From positions 4,731,001-4,795,000 of the forward strand of contig NZ_CP134228.1 of the NCBI RefSeq assembly GCF_031656215.1: 64,000 nucleotides of DNA. The letters run 5' to 3'. The DNA comes from Mesorhizobium koreense (lineage in GTDB: Bacteria; Pseudomonadota; Alphaproteobacteria; Rhizobiales; Rhizobiaceae). Positions 37,091-44,655 of this stretch are shown piece after piece (the first letter of the stretch is position 1; every line of letters starts with the position of its first letter). The translations under genes were made by a program, and so were the position numbers. Under the pieces are notes generated by a model. The model saw only the letters and a list, made by a program, of their open reading frames with translations, had not been told where the DNA came from and did no database searches.

Positions 37091-37246
37091 TCAATCGCGG
37101 GCGCGCAATGCGCCTTGCCCTCGCCGCTTCATCGTCCGGGCGTGCCGGTTGCGCAGAAGCAGCGGCTCGTCGGCGTTTTCCCGGCGTATGCCGACCGCCA
37201 GCCGGTAGCCTGTAAAAGCCAAAAGGGCGAGGAACAGCATCTTCAT
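37091..37246 (-). CDS. Small single-pass membrane peptide, 51 residues
   Basis: Short reading frame not assigned to any family. MKMLFLALLAFTGYRLAVGI forms one hydrophobic segment; the rest is strongly basic (RNRHARTMKRRGQGALRARD). The start ATG has GGGAG exactly 6 nt upstream, unusually good for a chance frame. It converges on the L,D-transpeptidase terminator and is divergent from folD. Could be a small inner-membrane protein with a cytoplasmic basic tail. Confidence 0.5.
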   Translation of the reverse strand: MKMLFLALLAFTGYRLAVGIRRENADEPLLLRNRHARTMKRRGQGALRARD

Positions 37247-37411
37247 CGTCATCTCCCAATCCGTTCTCCTTAACTGGCTTCGAGCGGACTTCGTTCCATC
37301 GGAGGGGGACGGGCGGCACGGTGTCGCGTACGGTGCAGCCTACTTCGCAATCCTGTTGCCTTTTCACACGAAAAAAGGTCAGTGTCCGCGCCACATCCTG
37401 GGAGAACGAAT

Positions 37412-38368
37412 GTGACTATCAAGCCATCTGGCAAGCCACTTGGCGCTCCGCCCGGCGACGACCGCTATCTCAAGGGGGCGCCGGTCGCGGCGCGCATTCT
37501 CGCGGAAGTGCGCGCCGAAGCGGAGGCGGCAAGCGCGCAGGGCTGGATGCCGAGGCTCGTCTCGATCAGCGTCGGCGACACGGACGCCGTGCAGGTCTAC
37601 GTGCGCAACCAGCGGCGCAAGGCCGAGCAGGCCACGATCGAGTTCGAGGAAAGACATTTTCCCGACAGCGTGACCGCCGGCGAACTGGAAGCGGCAATCC
37701 GCGGCATGAATGTCGACCCGCGCGTGACCGGCATCATCATCCAGCGCCCGGTACCCGACCATATCCCGATCCGTATGCTGCAAGGCGCCGTGCATCCGCT
37801 GAAGGATGTGGAGGGCATGCATCCCGCCTCGATCGGCAACATCGTCTACAACCAGCTCGACCTCGCGCCGTGCACGGCGGCGGCGTCGGTGGAACTGCTC
37901 AAGGAAACCGGCCTCGAACTGAAGGGGCTGGAAGTCGTGGTCGTCGGTCATTCGGAGATCGTCGGCAAGCCGATCGCCTTCCTCCTGATGAGCGAAGGGG
38001 CGACGGTGACGGTCTGCCATCACATGACGCGGTCGGTGGCGGCGCATGCCAGGCGCGCCGACGCGCTGTTCGTCGCCGTCGGCAAGCCGCGCCTCATCAA
38101 GTCGGACATGGTGAAGCCGGGCGCCGCGGTGATCGACATCGGCATCAACGCCGAGACCGCGCCTGACGGGACGAGCCGGCTTGTCGGCGACGTCGATACC
38201 GAAAATGTGCGCGAGGTGGCGGCGTGGATCACGCCGGTGCCGGGCGGCGTCGGTCCGGTGACGGTGGCGATCCTTCTGCGCAACACGATGGTGGCGCTCA
38301 GGCGCCAGCGCGAATTCTACGAGGCGACCTACGGCGCCGGCACCGAGGCCGAGCGGCTGGCTTCCTGA
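37412..38368 (+). CDS. folD: Divergent FolD (methylenetetrahydrofolate dehydrogenase/cyclohydrolase)
   Basis: FolD fold with both domains: substrate site segments (VYVRNQRRKAEQ, GIIIQRPVPDH, HPLKDVEGMHP) and the NADP-binding Rossmann part (VVVVGHSEIVGKPIAFLLM), ending with TPVPGGVGPVTVA. Compared with canonical FolD (Y-x-x-x-K; QLPLP; KDVDG), the Lys of the Tyr-x3-Lys motif is Gln here, and QLP is QRP. That Lys is needed for cyclohydrolase activity in characterised enzymes, so this may act only as a dehydrogenase or be a paralogue in a C1 pathway. GTG 37412 has GGGAG 7 nt upstream; GTG 37382 is an alternative. Its 3' end overlaps convergent glcF by 40 bp. Confidence 0.88.
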   Translation: MTIKPSGKPLGAPPGDDRYLKGAPVAARILAEVRAEAEAASAQGWMPRLVSISVGDTDAVQVYVRNQRRKAEQATIEFEERHFPDSVTAGELEAAIRGMNVDPRVTGIIIQRPVPDHIPIRMLQGAVHPLKDVEGMHPASIGNIVYNQLDLAPCTAAASVELLKETGLELKGLEVVVVGHSEIVGKPIAFLLMSEGATVTVCHHMTRSVAAHARRADALFVAVGKPRLIKSDMVKPGAAVIDIGINAETAPDGTSRLVGDVDTENVREVAAWITPVPGGVGPVTVAILLRNTMVALRRQREFYEATYGAGTEAERLAS

Positions 38369-39684
38369 GCGGACGGCGCCGGAAGTCGGATATCCTTGAG
38401 CGCGGCCGGCTTCGGGCCGCCCCAGGCCCAGTCGAGCAGTTCGACGGTGTGGACGATTGGCAGCGCCGTGCCGCTTCCAATCTGCGTCATGCAGCCGATA
38501 TTGCCTGTGGCGATGAGCGCCGCCTCCGTCGCCTCGATGTTCCTGACCTTGCGGTCGCGCAGGCGACCAGCGATATCCGGCTGCAATATGTTGTAGGTGC
38601 CGGCCGAGCCGCAGCACAGATGCCCCTCGCGCGGCTCCTTCACCACGAAGCCGGCCTTCTTCAGAAGATCCTTCGGCTGGCGCGTGATCTTCTGGCCGTG
38701 CTGCATGGAGCAGGCGGAATGATAGGCTACCGCAAGGCCGGACGCGGTCGCCGGCGCCGGTAGGTCGAGCGTGGCCAGATATTCGGTGATGTCCTTCGCC
38801 AGCGCCGACACGCGCGCGGCCTTCTCCGCATAGGCGGGATCGAGGCGCAGCATGAAGCCGTAATCCTTGATCGTGGTGCCGCAGCCGGACGCGGTGATGA
38901 GGATCGCATCCAGCCCGCCATTGTCGATCGCCTGCATCCACGCGTCGATGTTGTTGCGGGCGAAATCGAGCGCGTCGGCCTCGCGGCCCATATGGTGGAC
39001 CAGCGCGCCGCAGCACCCCTCTCCAGGCGCGGCGACGATCTCGACGCCGAGGCGTGCGAGCAGCCTCGCTGACGCTTCGTTGATGCCGGGGTCGAGCACG
39101 GATTGCGCACAGCCTGCGAGGATCGCGACGCGACCGCGCGATGTGCCTTCCGGCCGGACGGCGGGGGGTGCCTTCTTTTCCGGCAAATGCGCCGGCGCGA
39201 GCGAGAGCATCGCCGCAAGCGGCTTCAGCGCCGGAATGCGCCGCAAGAGTGGCGCGAAGGGACGGCCGAGCCTCGCCAGACCAAGCGTGGCGCGGAAACG
39301 TTCCGGATAAGGCAGCACCGCCGCCAGCATGGCGCGGATGGCGCGGTCGAGGAGCGGCCGGCGATACGTTTTCTCGATATGGGCACGGGCGTGGTCGACC
39401 AGATGCATGTAGTGCACGCCGGACGGGCAGGTCGTCATGCAGGCGAGGCAGGAGAGACAACGGTCGATATGGGTGACCGTCTCGGCGTCGGCGTCACGGC
39501 CGGCCTCCAGCATGTCCTTGATGAGATAGATGCGGCCGCGTGGGCTATCGAGTTCATTGCCGAGTGTCACATAGGTCGGGCAGGTCGCCGTGCAGAAGCC
39601 GCAATGGACGCACGCGCGGAGGATCTTCTCCGACTCCGCGACATGCGGGTCGGCGAGTTGGGCGAGCGTGAAGGAGGTCTGCAC
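38329..39684 (-). CDS. glcF: Glycolate oxidase iron-sulfur subunit GlcF
   Basis: Carries electrons from the GlcDE flavoprotein to the respiratory chain. Two 4Fe-4S clusters (CVHCGFCTATCP near residue 25 and CLSCLACMTTCP near 76) and two CCG-type domains (GEGCCGALVHHMG; HLCCGSAGTYN). GTG start at 39684. Separated from glcE by the DUF4870-like gene, all on the minus strand. Confidence 0.95.
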   Translation of the reverse strand: MQTSFTLAQLADPHVAESEKILRACVHCGFCTATCPTYVTLGNELDSPRGRIYLIKDMLEAGRDADAETVTHIDRCLSCLACMTTCPSGVHYMHLVDHARAHIEKTYRRPLLDRAIRAMLAAVLPYPERFRATLGLARLGRPFAPLLRRIPALKPLAAMLSLAPAHLPEKKAPPAVRPEGTSRGRVAILAGCAQSVLDPGINEASARLLARLGVEIVAAPGEGCCGALVHHMGREADALDFARNNIDAWMQAIDNGGLDAILITASGCGTTIKDYGFMLRLDPAYAEKAARVSALAKDITEYLATLDLPAPATASGLAVAYHSACSMQHGQKITRQPKDLLKKAGFVVKEPREGHLCCGSAGTYNILQPDIAGRLRDRKVRNIEATEAALIATGNIGCMTQIGSGTALPIVHTVELLDWAWGGPKPAALKDIRLPAPSAQEASRSASVPAP

Positions 39685-39696
39685 GGCGGGACTTTC

Positions 39697-40074
39697 TCAG
39701 ATAACCCAACTCTCGGGCTTACGGATCGGCTCGTTGCGGTTGAGCGCCTGCATGCCGAGCACGACGCGGACGATGAACCATACCGCCACCGCGATGAATA
39801 GAATGAAACCGATCAAAAGGATCGTGAGCACCACGGCGATCAGCGAATAGAGCAGGCCGATCCAGAAGGTGCGGATCGCCCAGGTATAGTGCGTCTCGAC
39901 CCAGGCTTCCGATTTGCCGCGATTGATGTAAGCCATAACCACGCCGATAAGCGGCGTGACGCCGATGACGAAGCCGGCCAGATAGAGAATATAGATCGCC
40001 ATCATGTTGGACGGGCCGGACTCCAGCCAGCGGTCGGTCTGGCGCGGCGGCGGTGCGGTGTTCATATCGCTCAT
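39697..40074 (-). CDS. DUF4870-like small membrane protein
   Basis: 125-residue protein with three to four hydrophobic helices (MMAIYILYLAGFVIGVTPLIG, then TFWIGLLYSLIAVVLTILLI) and a Tyr/Trp-containing loop typical of DUF4870-type proteins. Inserted between glcE and glcF, 35 bp from glcE and 12 bp from glcF, so it is co-transcribed. Function unknown; rhizobial glc clusters often carry it. Confidence 0.75.
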   Translation of the reverse strand: MSDMNTAPPPRQTDRWLESGPSNMMAIYILYLAGFVIGVTPLIGVVMAYINRGKSEAWVETHYTWAIRTFWIGLLYSLIAVVLTILLIGFILFIAVAVWFIVRVVLGMQALNRNEPIRKPESWVI

Positions 40075-40109
40075 GTCGGTCTCCCCCGTTCATCGACATC
40101 GGCAGGCTA

Positions 40110-41324
40110 TCAGATCGGCCGGACGGAAGACATCCGCCCCGGATTGAGAATACCCTTCGGATCGAACTCGGCCTTCAGGCGTGCAGAAAGTGCGGCGAGC
40201 GCCGGCGGCTGAGGTTCAAATACGTCGAGCGAAGCGCGCTCCGGCTCGCCGGCGCGGATGAGGGTGGCGTGCCCGCCGCCGAAGCGGCGGATCATGGCGC
40301 GCAGCGCGGCGGCTTCCGGGTCGGCCGCCATCTCCAGCCAGATCAGGCCGCCCTGCCAGTCGTAGAAGGCGTTAACACCGGCCTCACGGCGCAACGCGTC
40401 GATCATGCGGTGGCCTTGCGACGGCGCCATCGACACGCGCCAGACCGGCTTTTTTCCGCCGGCGAAAGGCGCGCAGTCACGGATTTCGCGCCACAGTGCG
40501 CGCGACTGCTCCGCGCCAATCTCCTGCATTTCGCCTGCGGCTTTCAGCAGGTCCTTCAGATGGCCGATGCGCCAGGCGACGGAGGGAGCCACACCTTCCA
40601 TGCGCAGCACGGTCGCCGCTGCGCCGGAAAGCGCACCGCTGGCGACCTTGCCGGAGACCAGCACCGGCAGATGCGCCGCGCCGGAGATTTCGGCGCTGGA
40701 GCCCATGGCGTGCGCCATGACGTTCGCCGCCTGATCGTCGGTGAGGTTGCGCAGGACGAGCGTCGTTTCGGTTTCGGCTGCCGGCAGCACCTTGAAGGTA
40801 AGGTCGGTGACGACGGCGAGCGTGCCCCACGAGCCGGCCATCGCCTTGGAAAGGTCGTAGCCGGTGACATTCTTGACGACGCGGCCGCCTGATTTGAAGG
40901 CCTCGCCGCGCCCGGAGACGGCATGGATGCCGAGGATGTGGTCGCGCGCCGCGCCGGCCTTGATGCGGCGCGGGCCGGATGTATTCGAGGCGAGCACGCC
41001 GCCGATGGTTCCCCTGCCCCGTTCGGCTCCGAAAAGCGGGCCGAAATCCATCGGCTCAAAGGCAAGCTGTTGGCGGTTGTCGGCCAACAGCTTCTCGATC
41101 TCGGCAAGCGGCGTCCCGGCCTTCGCCGATAAGACCAGTTCTTCTGGTTCATAAAGCGTGACGCCTGAAAGGGCGGAAAGGTCGAGCGTATGCGCCGCCT
41201 GCACCGGCCGGCCGATACCGCGCTTGGAGCCATGGCCGAGGATCTCCAGAGGCTCCTCCTCCGACAGCGCCCATTGGACGGCGGCGAGGGCTTCTGCGGA
41301 GGTAGAAGGAGTGAAGGTGGTCAT
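40110..41324 (-). CDS. glcE: Glycolate oxidase FAD-binding subunit GlcE
   Basis: Second FAD-binding (FAD_binding_4/PCMH-type) subunit of glycolate oxidase; lacks the full catalytic cap of GlcD. Recognisable segments: ILGHGSKRGIGRP, FGAERGRGTIGGVLASNTSGP (FAD pyrophosphate region) and GRVVKNVTGYDLSKAMAGSWG. 404 residues. ATG 41324 lies 17 bp from the repeat arm bounding the DUF559 cassette. Confidence 0.93.
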   Translation of the reverse strand: MTTFTPSTSAEALAAVQWALSEEEPLEILGHGSKRGIGRPVQAAHTLDLSALSGVTLYEPEELVLSAKAGTPLAEIEKLLADNRQQLAFEPMDFGPLFGAERGRGTIGGVLASNTSGPRRIKAGAARDHILGIHAVSGRGEAFKSGGRVVKNVTGYDLSKAMAGSWGTLAVVTDLTFKVLPAAETETTLVLRNLTDDQAANVMAHAMGSSAEISGAAHLPVLVSGKVASGALSGAAATVLRMEGVAPSVAWRIGHLKDLLKAAGEMQEIGAEQSRALWREIRDCAPFAGGKKPVWRVSMAPSQGHRMIDALRREAGVNAFYDWQGGLIWLEMAADPEAAALRAMIRRFGGGHATLIRAGEPERASLDVFEPQPPALAALSARLKAEFDPKGILNPGRMSSVRPI

Positions 41325-41340
41325 CTTGGCAGAACCTGGG

Positions 41341-41895
41341 TTCCTCGCCCCCGCGAAGCGGGGGAGAGGTGCCGAGCAAAGCGAGGCGGAGAGGGGGAAG
41401 CCACCTTAAGCACCTTGCGATGTCTTTGTCCTGGCGAAGACAAACCTCAGATCTGGCGCAAGTATATCCTCGCTTAACCGTCCTTCGAGCGCAGCCAGAA
41501 TGGTTTCGCAAATTCTGTCGTATTGCCTGAAAACGTCGGCGCTCCAAAACCGAAGGACCGACATGCCTTGCAATCGCATGAATTCGTCGCGCTGCCGGTC
41601 GTAGCTGCTTTCCGCGTGCTGGCTGCCGTCCAATTCGATGACTAGGGCGCTCTGTCGGCAAACGAAATCGGCAAAGTATGGTCCAATAGGAACTTGCCGG
41701 GCAAATTTGTATCCGCCAAGTTTTTTTGCCTTCAGCCCATTCCACAAAAGGGCCTCGGCCATGTTGTCGCCTTGCCGGAGTCGACGCGCACGTGCGATTC
41801 GCTCCGGTGAGCGTCGGCTCGGCAGATCGGCCGTCCCCCTCTCCGTCTCGGGCTTCGCCCGAGCCACCTCTCCCCCGCTGCGCCGGGGCGAGGAA
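41341..41895. mobile_element. REP-arm-flanked DUF559 cassette inside the glc cluster
   Basis: Inverted arms 41341-41398 and 41834-41895 belong to the same family as the pair at 31109-31252 (TTCCTCGCCCC end, central GGGGGAGAGGTG, CGGAGAGGGGGA end). Instead of a short spacer they enclose ~435 bp that encode a DUF559 protein. The cassette starts 17 bp from glcE and ends 20 bp from the glcD stop, splitting the glc operon. No target-site duplication was found by eye. Confidence 0.65.
41406..41867 (-). CDS. DUF559 (Vsr-like nuclease fold) protein
   Basis: DUF559 domain, related to Vsr/very-short-patch-repair endonucleases: GGYKFARQVPIGPYFADFVCR, VIELDGSQHAES and VLRFWSADVF carry the acidic and Gln/His positions of the PD-(D/E)xK fold. 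To include the complete domain start (RIARARRLRQGDNMAEALLW) the only upstream start is a GTG at 41867 that lies within the right repeat arm, just after GGAGAG. ATG 41762 would drop about 35 residues and truncate the first helix. Same strand as glcD and glcE, so it may be read from their promoter. Biological role of solitary DUF559 proteins is unknown. Confidence 0.8.
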   Translation of the reverse strand: MARAKPETERGTADLPSRRSPERIARARRLRQGDNMAEALLWNGLKAKKLGGYKFARQVPIGPYFADFVCRQSALVIELDGSQHAESSYDRQRDEFMRLQGMSVLRFWSADVFRQYDRICETILAALEGRLSEDILAPDLRFVFARTKTSQGA

Positions 41896-41914
41896 CCTCT
41901 TTTCTGCAACATCA

Positions 41915-43411
41915 TCAAAACCTCGGAATGTCCGGGAACGGCATCTGCCCGCGATGGATGTGCATGCGGCCGAGTTCTGCGCAGCGGCGCAATTGCGGGA
42001 ACACCTTGCCGGGATTGAGGAGATGGCCGGGGTCGAAGGCGCATTTGACGCGCATCTGCTGATCGAGATCGGTCTGGTTGAACATCTCGCCCATCAGGTC
42101 GCGCTTCTCGACGCCGACGCCGTGTTCGCCGGTCAGGACGCCGCCGACCTTGACGCAGAGCTTCAATATATCCGCGCCGAAGGCTTCGGCCTTGTCGAGC
42201 TCGCCGGGGATATTGGCGTCGTAAAGGATGAGCGGGTGGAGATTGCCGTCGCCGGCGTGGAAGACATTGGCGACGCGCAGCCCGTACTGCTCTGAAAGCT
42301 GACGCATGCCGTGGAGCACGCGCGGCAGTTCCTTCCTCGGGATGGTGCCGTCCATGCAGTAATAATCCGGCGAGATGCGGCCAACCGCCGGGAATGCCGC
42401 CTTGCGACCGAGCCAGAAGGCCAGCCGCTCCTCCTCCGATTGCGAGATGCGACAGGTGACGGAGCCGTTCTTGAGCGCGATCTCCTCGACACTCCCGATC
42501 AGGTGATCCAATTCCGCGCCGCAGCCGTCGAGTTCGACGATCAAAAGCGCCTCGACATCGAGAGGATAGCCGGCATGGACGAAATCCTCGGCCGCGCGGA
42601 TCGCCGGGCGATCCATCATCTCCATGCCGCCCGGGATGATGCCGGCAGCTATGATGTCGGCGACGCATTGCCCCGCCTCCTCGCTCGACGGGAAGCCGAC
42701 GAGGAGCGCGCGCGCCATGTCCGGCCGCTTCAGGATGCGCACGGTGACTTCGGTGACGACGCCAAGCAGGCCTTCCGAACCGGTCATGATGCCGAGCAGA
42801 TCGTAGCCTTCGGCATCCAGATGCCTGCCGCCGAGGCGCACGACCTCGCCGTTCATCAGCACCATTTCGATCCCGAGCACATTATTGGCGGTCAGCCCGT
42901 ATTTCAGGCAATGCACACCGCCGGAATTCTCCGCCACATTGCCACCGATCGAACAGGCGATCTGCGAGGAAGGGTCCGGCGCGTAATAGAAGCCGTCCTG
43001 TTCGACCGCGACCGAGATGCCGAGATTAGTGACGCCGGGCTGCGCCACCACCACGCGGTTCGGATAATCGATGTCGAGGATGCGGTTGAAGCGGCTCATT
43101 ACGAGCAGGACGGCGTCCTCCAGCGGCAGCGCACCGCCCGAAAGCGATGTGCCGGAGCCGCGCGGCACCACCTTGATGTTGCGGTCGGAGCAGTATTTGA
43201 GAATGCGGGCAACCTGCGCGGTATTCTCCGGCAGGACGACGACCATGGGAAGCTGACGATAGGCGGTGAGCCCGTCCGACTCGAAGACGCGCATTTCGCG
43301 TTCGGCTTCCACCACGCCCTCGCCGGGCACTATGGTCCGCATATCGGCGACGATCTCGGCACGCCTTGCCAGCGTCGCCTTGTCCGAAGGTGGCATCGTC
43401 AGACCGGACAT
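41915..43411 (-). CDS. glcD: Glycolate oxidase subunit GlcD (FAD-linked)
   Basis: Catalytic flavoprotein oxidising glycolate to glyoxylate. FAD-binding PCMH domain with PRGSGTSLSGGALP and the SSQIACSIGGNVAENSGG segment; C-terminal FAD-linked oxidase domain with NVFHAGDGNLHPLI and GVLTGEHGVGVEKRDLM. 498 residues. First gene of the glcD-(DUF559)-glcE-(DUF4870)-glcF group, divergent from lutA across 217 bp. Confidence 0.95.
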   Translation of the reverse strand: MSGLTMPPSDKATLARRAEIVADMRTIVPGEGVVEAEREMRVFESDGLTAYRQLPMVVVLPENTAQVARILKYCSDRNIKVVPRGSGTSLSGGALPLEDAVLLVMSRFNRILDIDYPNRVVVAQPGVTNLGISVAVEQDGFYYAPDPSSQIACSIGGNVAENSGGVHCLKYGLTANNVLGIEMVLMNGEVVRLGGRHLDAEGYDLLGIMTGSEGLLGVVTEVTVRILKRPDMARALLVGFPSSEEAGQCVADIIAAGIIPGGMEMMDRPAIRAAEDFVHAGYPLDVEALLIVELDGCGAELDHLIGSVEEIALKNGSVTCRISQSEEERLAFWLGRKAAFPAVGRISPDYYCMDGTIPRKELPRVLHGMRQLSEQYGLRVANVFHAGDGNLHPLILYDANIPGELDKAEAFGADILKLCVKVGGVLTGEHGVGVEKRDLMGEMFNQTDLDQQMRVKCAFDPGHLLNPGKVFPQLRRCAELGRMHIHRGQMPFPDIPRF

Positions 43412-43580
43412 CGTGCCTTTACCCGCCTGTTAGGATCATGGCTGTTTAGCCACGTTCTGTTACACTGGCAAACAGCCACGGAAAATATACGACAAATCGT
43501 TTGACCCGTTCTTGCCGACGCTTCTATTTTCCGGGCGGCAGAACGGCAGCAAGAGCATATACGACAATGTACAATCCGGT

Positions 43581-43625
43581 TTCCAGAAAGCGCAGTCCCA
43601 GGAAGCGCGGTCCCAGAAAGTGCGG
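43581..43625 (+). repeat. Three 15-bp tandem repeats before lutA
   Basis: Units 43581-43595, 43596-43610 and 43611-43625 (TTCCAGAAAGCGCAG, TCCCAGGAAGCGCGG, TCCCAGAAAGTGCGG) end 3 bp before the lutA ATG. They are in frame with lutA, so an upstream start would add a repeated pentapeptide (SQEAR-like). Confidence 0.75.
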
Positions 43626-43628
43626 GCA

Positions 43629-44402
43629 ATGAACGACCAGACGCCCTTCCGGCCGCGCGTCGGCCTGTTCGTGACCTGCCTTGTCGATCTCTTCCGGCCG
43701 ACGATCGGATTTGCCGCCGTCAAGCTGATCGAGGAGGCCGGCTGCACTGTCGACGTGCCTTCGGCACAGACCTGCTGCGGCCAGCCGGCCTACAATTCGG
43801 GCGACCGCGCCGACACCAAGGCGATCGCAAAGAACACAATCAAGGCCTTCGAGGAATATGATTACGTCGTAGCGCCCTCCGGCTCCTGCGCAGGCATGCT
43901 GAAAAAGCACTATCCGGCGCTGTTCAAGGGCGACACGAAGTGGGAACAACGCGCCGCCGACTTCGCCGGCAAGGTGCATGAACTGGTCAGTTTCCTGGTC
44001 GACGTGCGCGGCATGCAGTCGGTCGAAGCGCGCTTCGACGGCGCGGTGACGTACCATGATTCCTGTTCGGGCCTGCGCGAGCTAGGTGTCCGGGCGCAGC
44101 CACGCGCCCTGCTTTCCACCGTCGAGGGTCTCAGGCTCAAGGAACTGAAGGAGGCCGATGTCTGCTGCGGCTTCGGCGGGACGTTCTGCGTGAAATATCC
44201 CGATATCTCCAACGGTATCGTCGAGAAGAAGACGGAGCGCATCGAGGAGTCCGGGGCCGGCACGCTGCTTGCCGGCGATCTCGGCTGCCTGATGAACATG
44301 GCCGGCAAGCTGAAGCGCGAGGGCTCGGCGGTGGAAACGCGGCACGTCGCGGAAGTGCTGGCCGGCATGACCGATGGCCCGCCGATCGGCGGGAGGGGGT
44401 GA
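43629..44402 (+). CDS. lutA: Lactate utilisation protein LutA (CCG-domain Fe-S oxidoreductase)
   Basis: Component of the LutABC complex that oxidises L-lactate to pyruvate. Two cysteine-rich CCG domains: SAQTCCGQPAYNSGD near residue 48 and DVCCGFGGTFCVKYP near 180, with APSGSCAGM and YHDSCSG. The ribosome-binding site is weak (AGAAAG in the tandem repeats). Family length of ~257 residues supports ATG 43629. lutB is 253 bp downstream, with a type-2 repeat element between. Confidence 0.93.
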   Translation: MNDQTPFRPRVGLFVTCLVDLFRPTIGFAAVKLIEEAGCTVDVPSAQTCCGQPAYNSGDRADTKAIAKNTIKAFEEYDYVVAPSGSCAGMLKKHYPALFKGDTKWEQRAADFAGKVHELVSFLVDVRGMQSVEARFDGAVTYHDSCSGLRELGVRAQPRALLSTVEGLRLKELKEADVCCGFGGTFCVKYPDISNGIVEKKTERIEESGAGTLLAGDLGCLMNMAGKLKREGSAVETRHVAEVLAGMTDGPPIGGRG

Positions 44403-44438
44403 GGATTATGTACAATCTTGAGGGACGGCGCCCCTTCA

Positions 44439-44599
44439 CACCCCCCTCTGTCCTGCCGGACATCTCCCCCTCAAGGGGGGAGATCAAGCCTGCCGCACTC
44501 GTCGCTCTTCCTTCTGCGACCTCGATCATTGGCGATAGCCGTGACGACAGCCGATCTCCCCCCTTGAGGGGGAGATGTCCGGCAGGACAGAGGGGGGTG
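44439..44599. repeat. Type-2 inverted-repeat element, copy C (lutA-lutB gap)
   Basis: 161 bp; arms 44439-44485 and 44553-44599 are perfect 47-bp reverse complements around a 67-bp spacer. Lies within the lutABC transcript, where it would fold into a very stable hairpin. Confidence 0.92.
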
Positions 44600-44655
44600 C
44601 TGATACGCGCTGGAAGGATGGCATTACGCATTGCTGAGCCGCGGAGGGAGTGCCC

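Noticed and set aside
37379-39460. 693-codon minus-strand frame across folD and glcF
   Set aside because: It is out of frame with glcF and antisense to folD, both of which have clear motifs.
41868-42668. Continuous open frame joining DUF559 to 800 bp antisense-frame sequence within glcD
   Set aside because: The upstream part is a shadow of glcD in another frame; only the last ~153 codons show DUF559 sequence.
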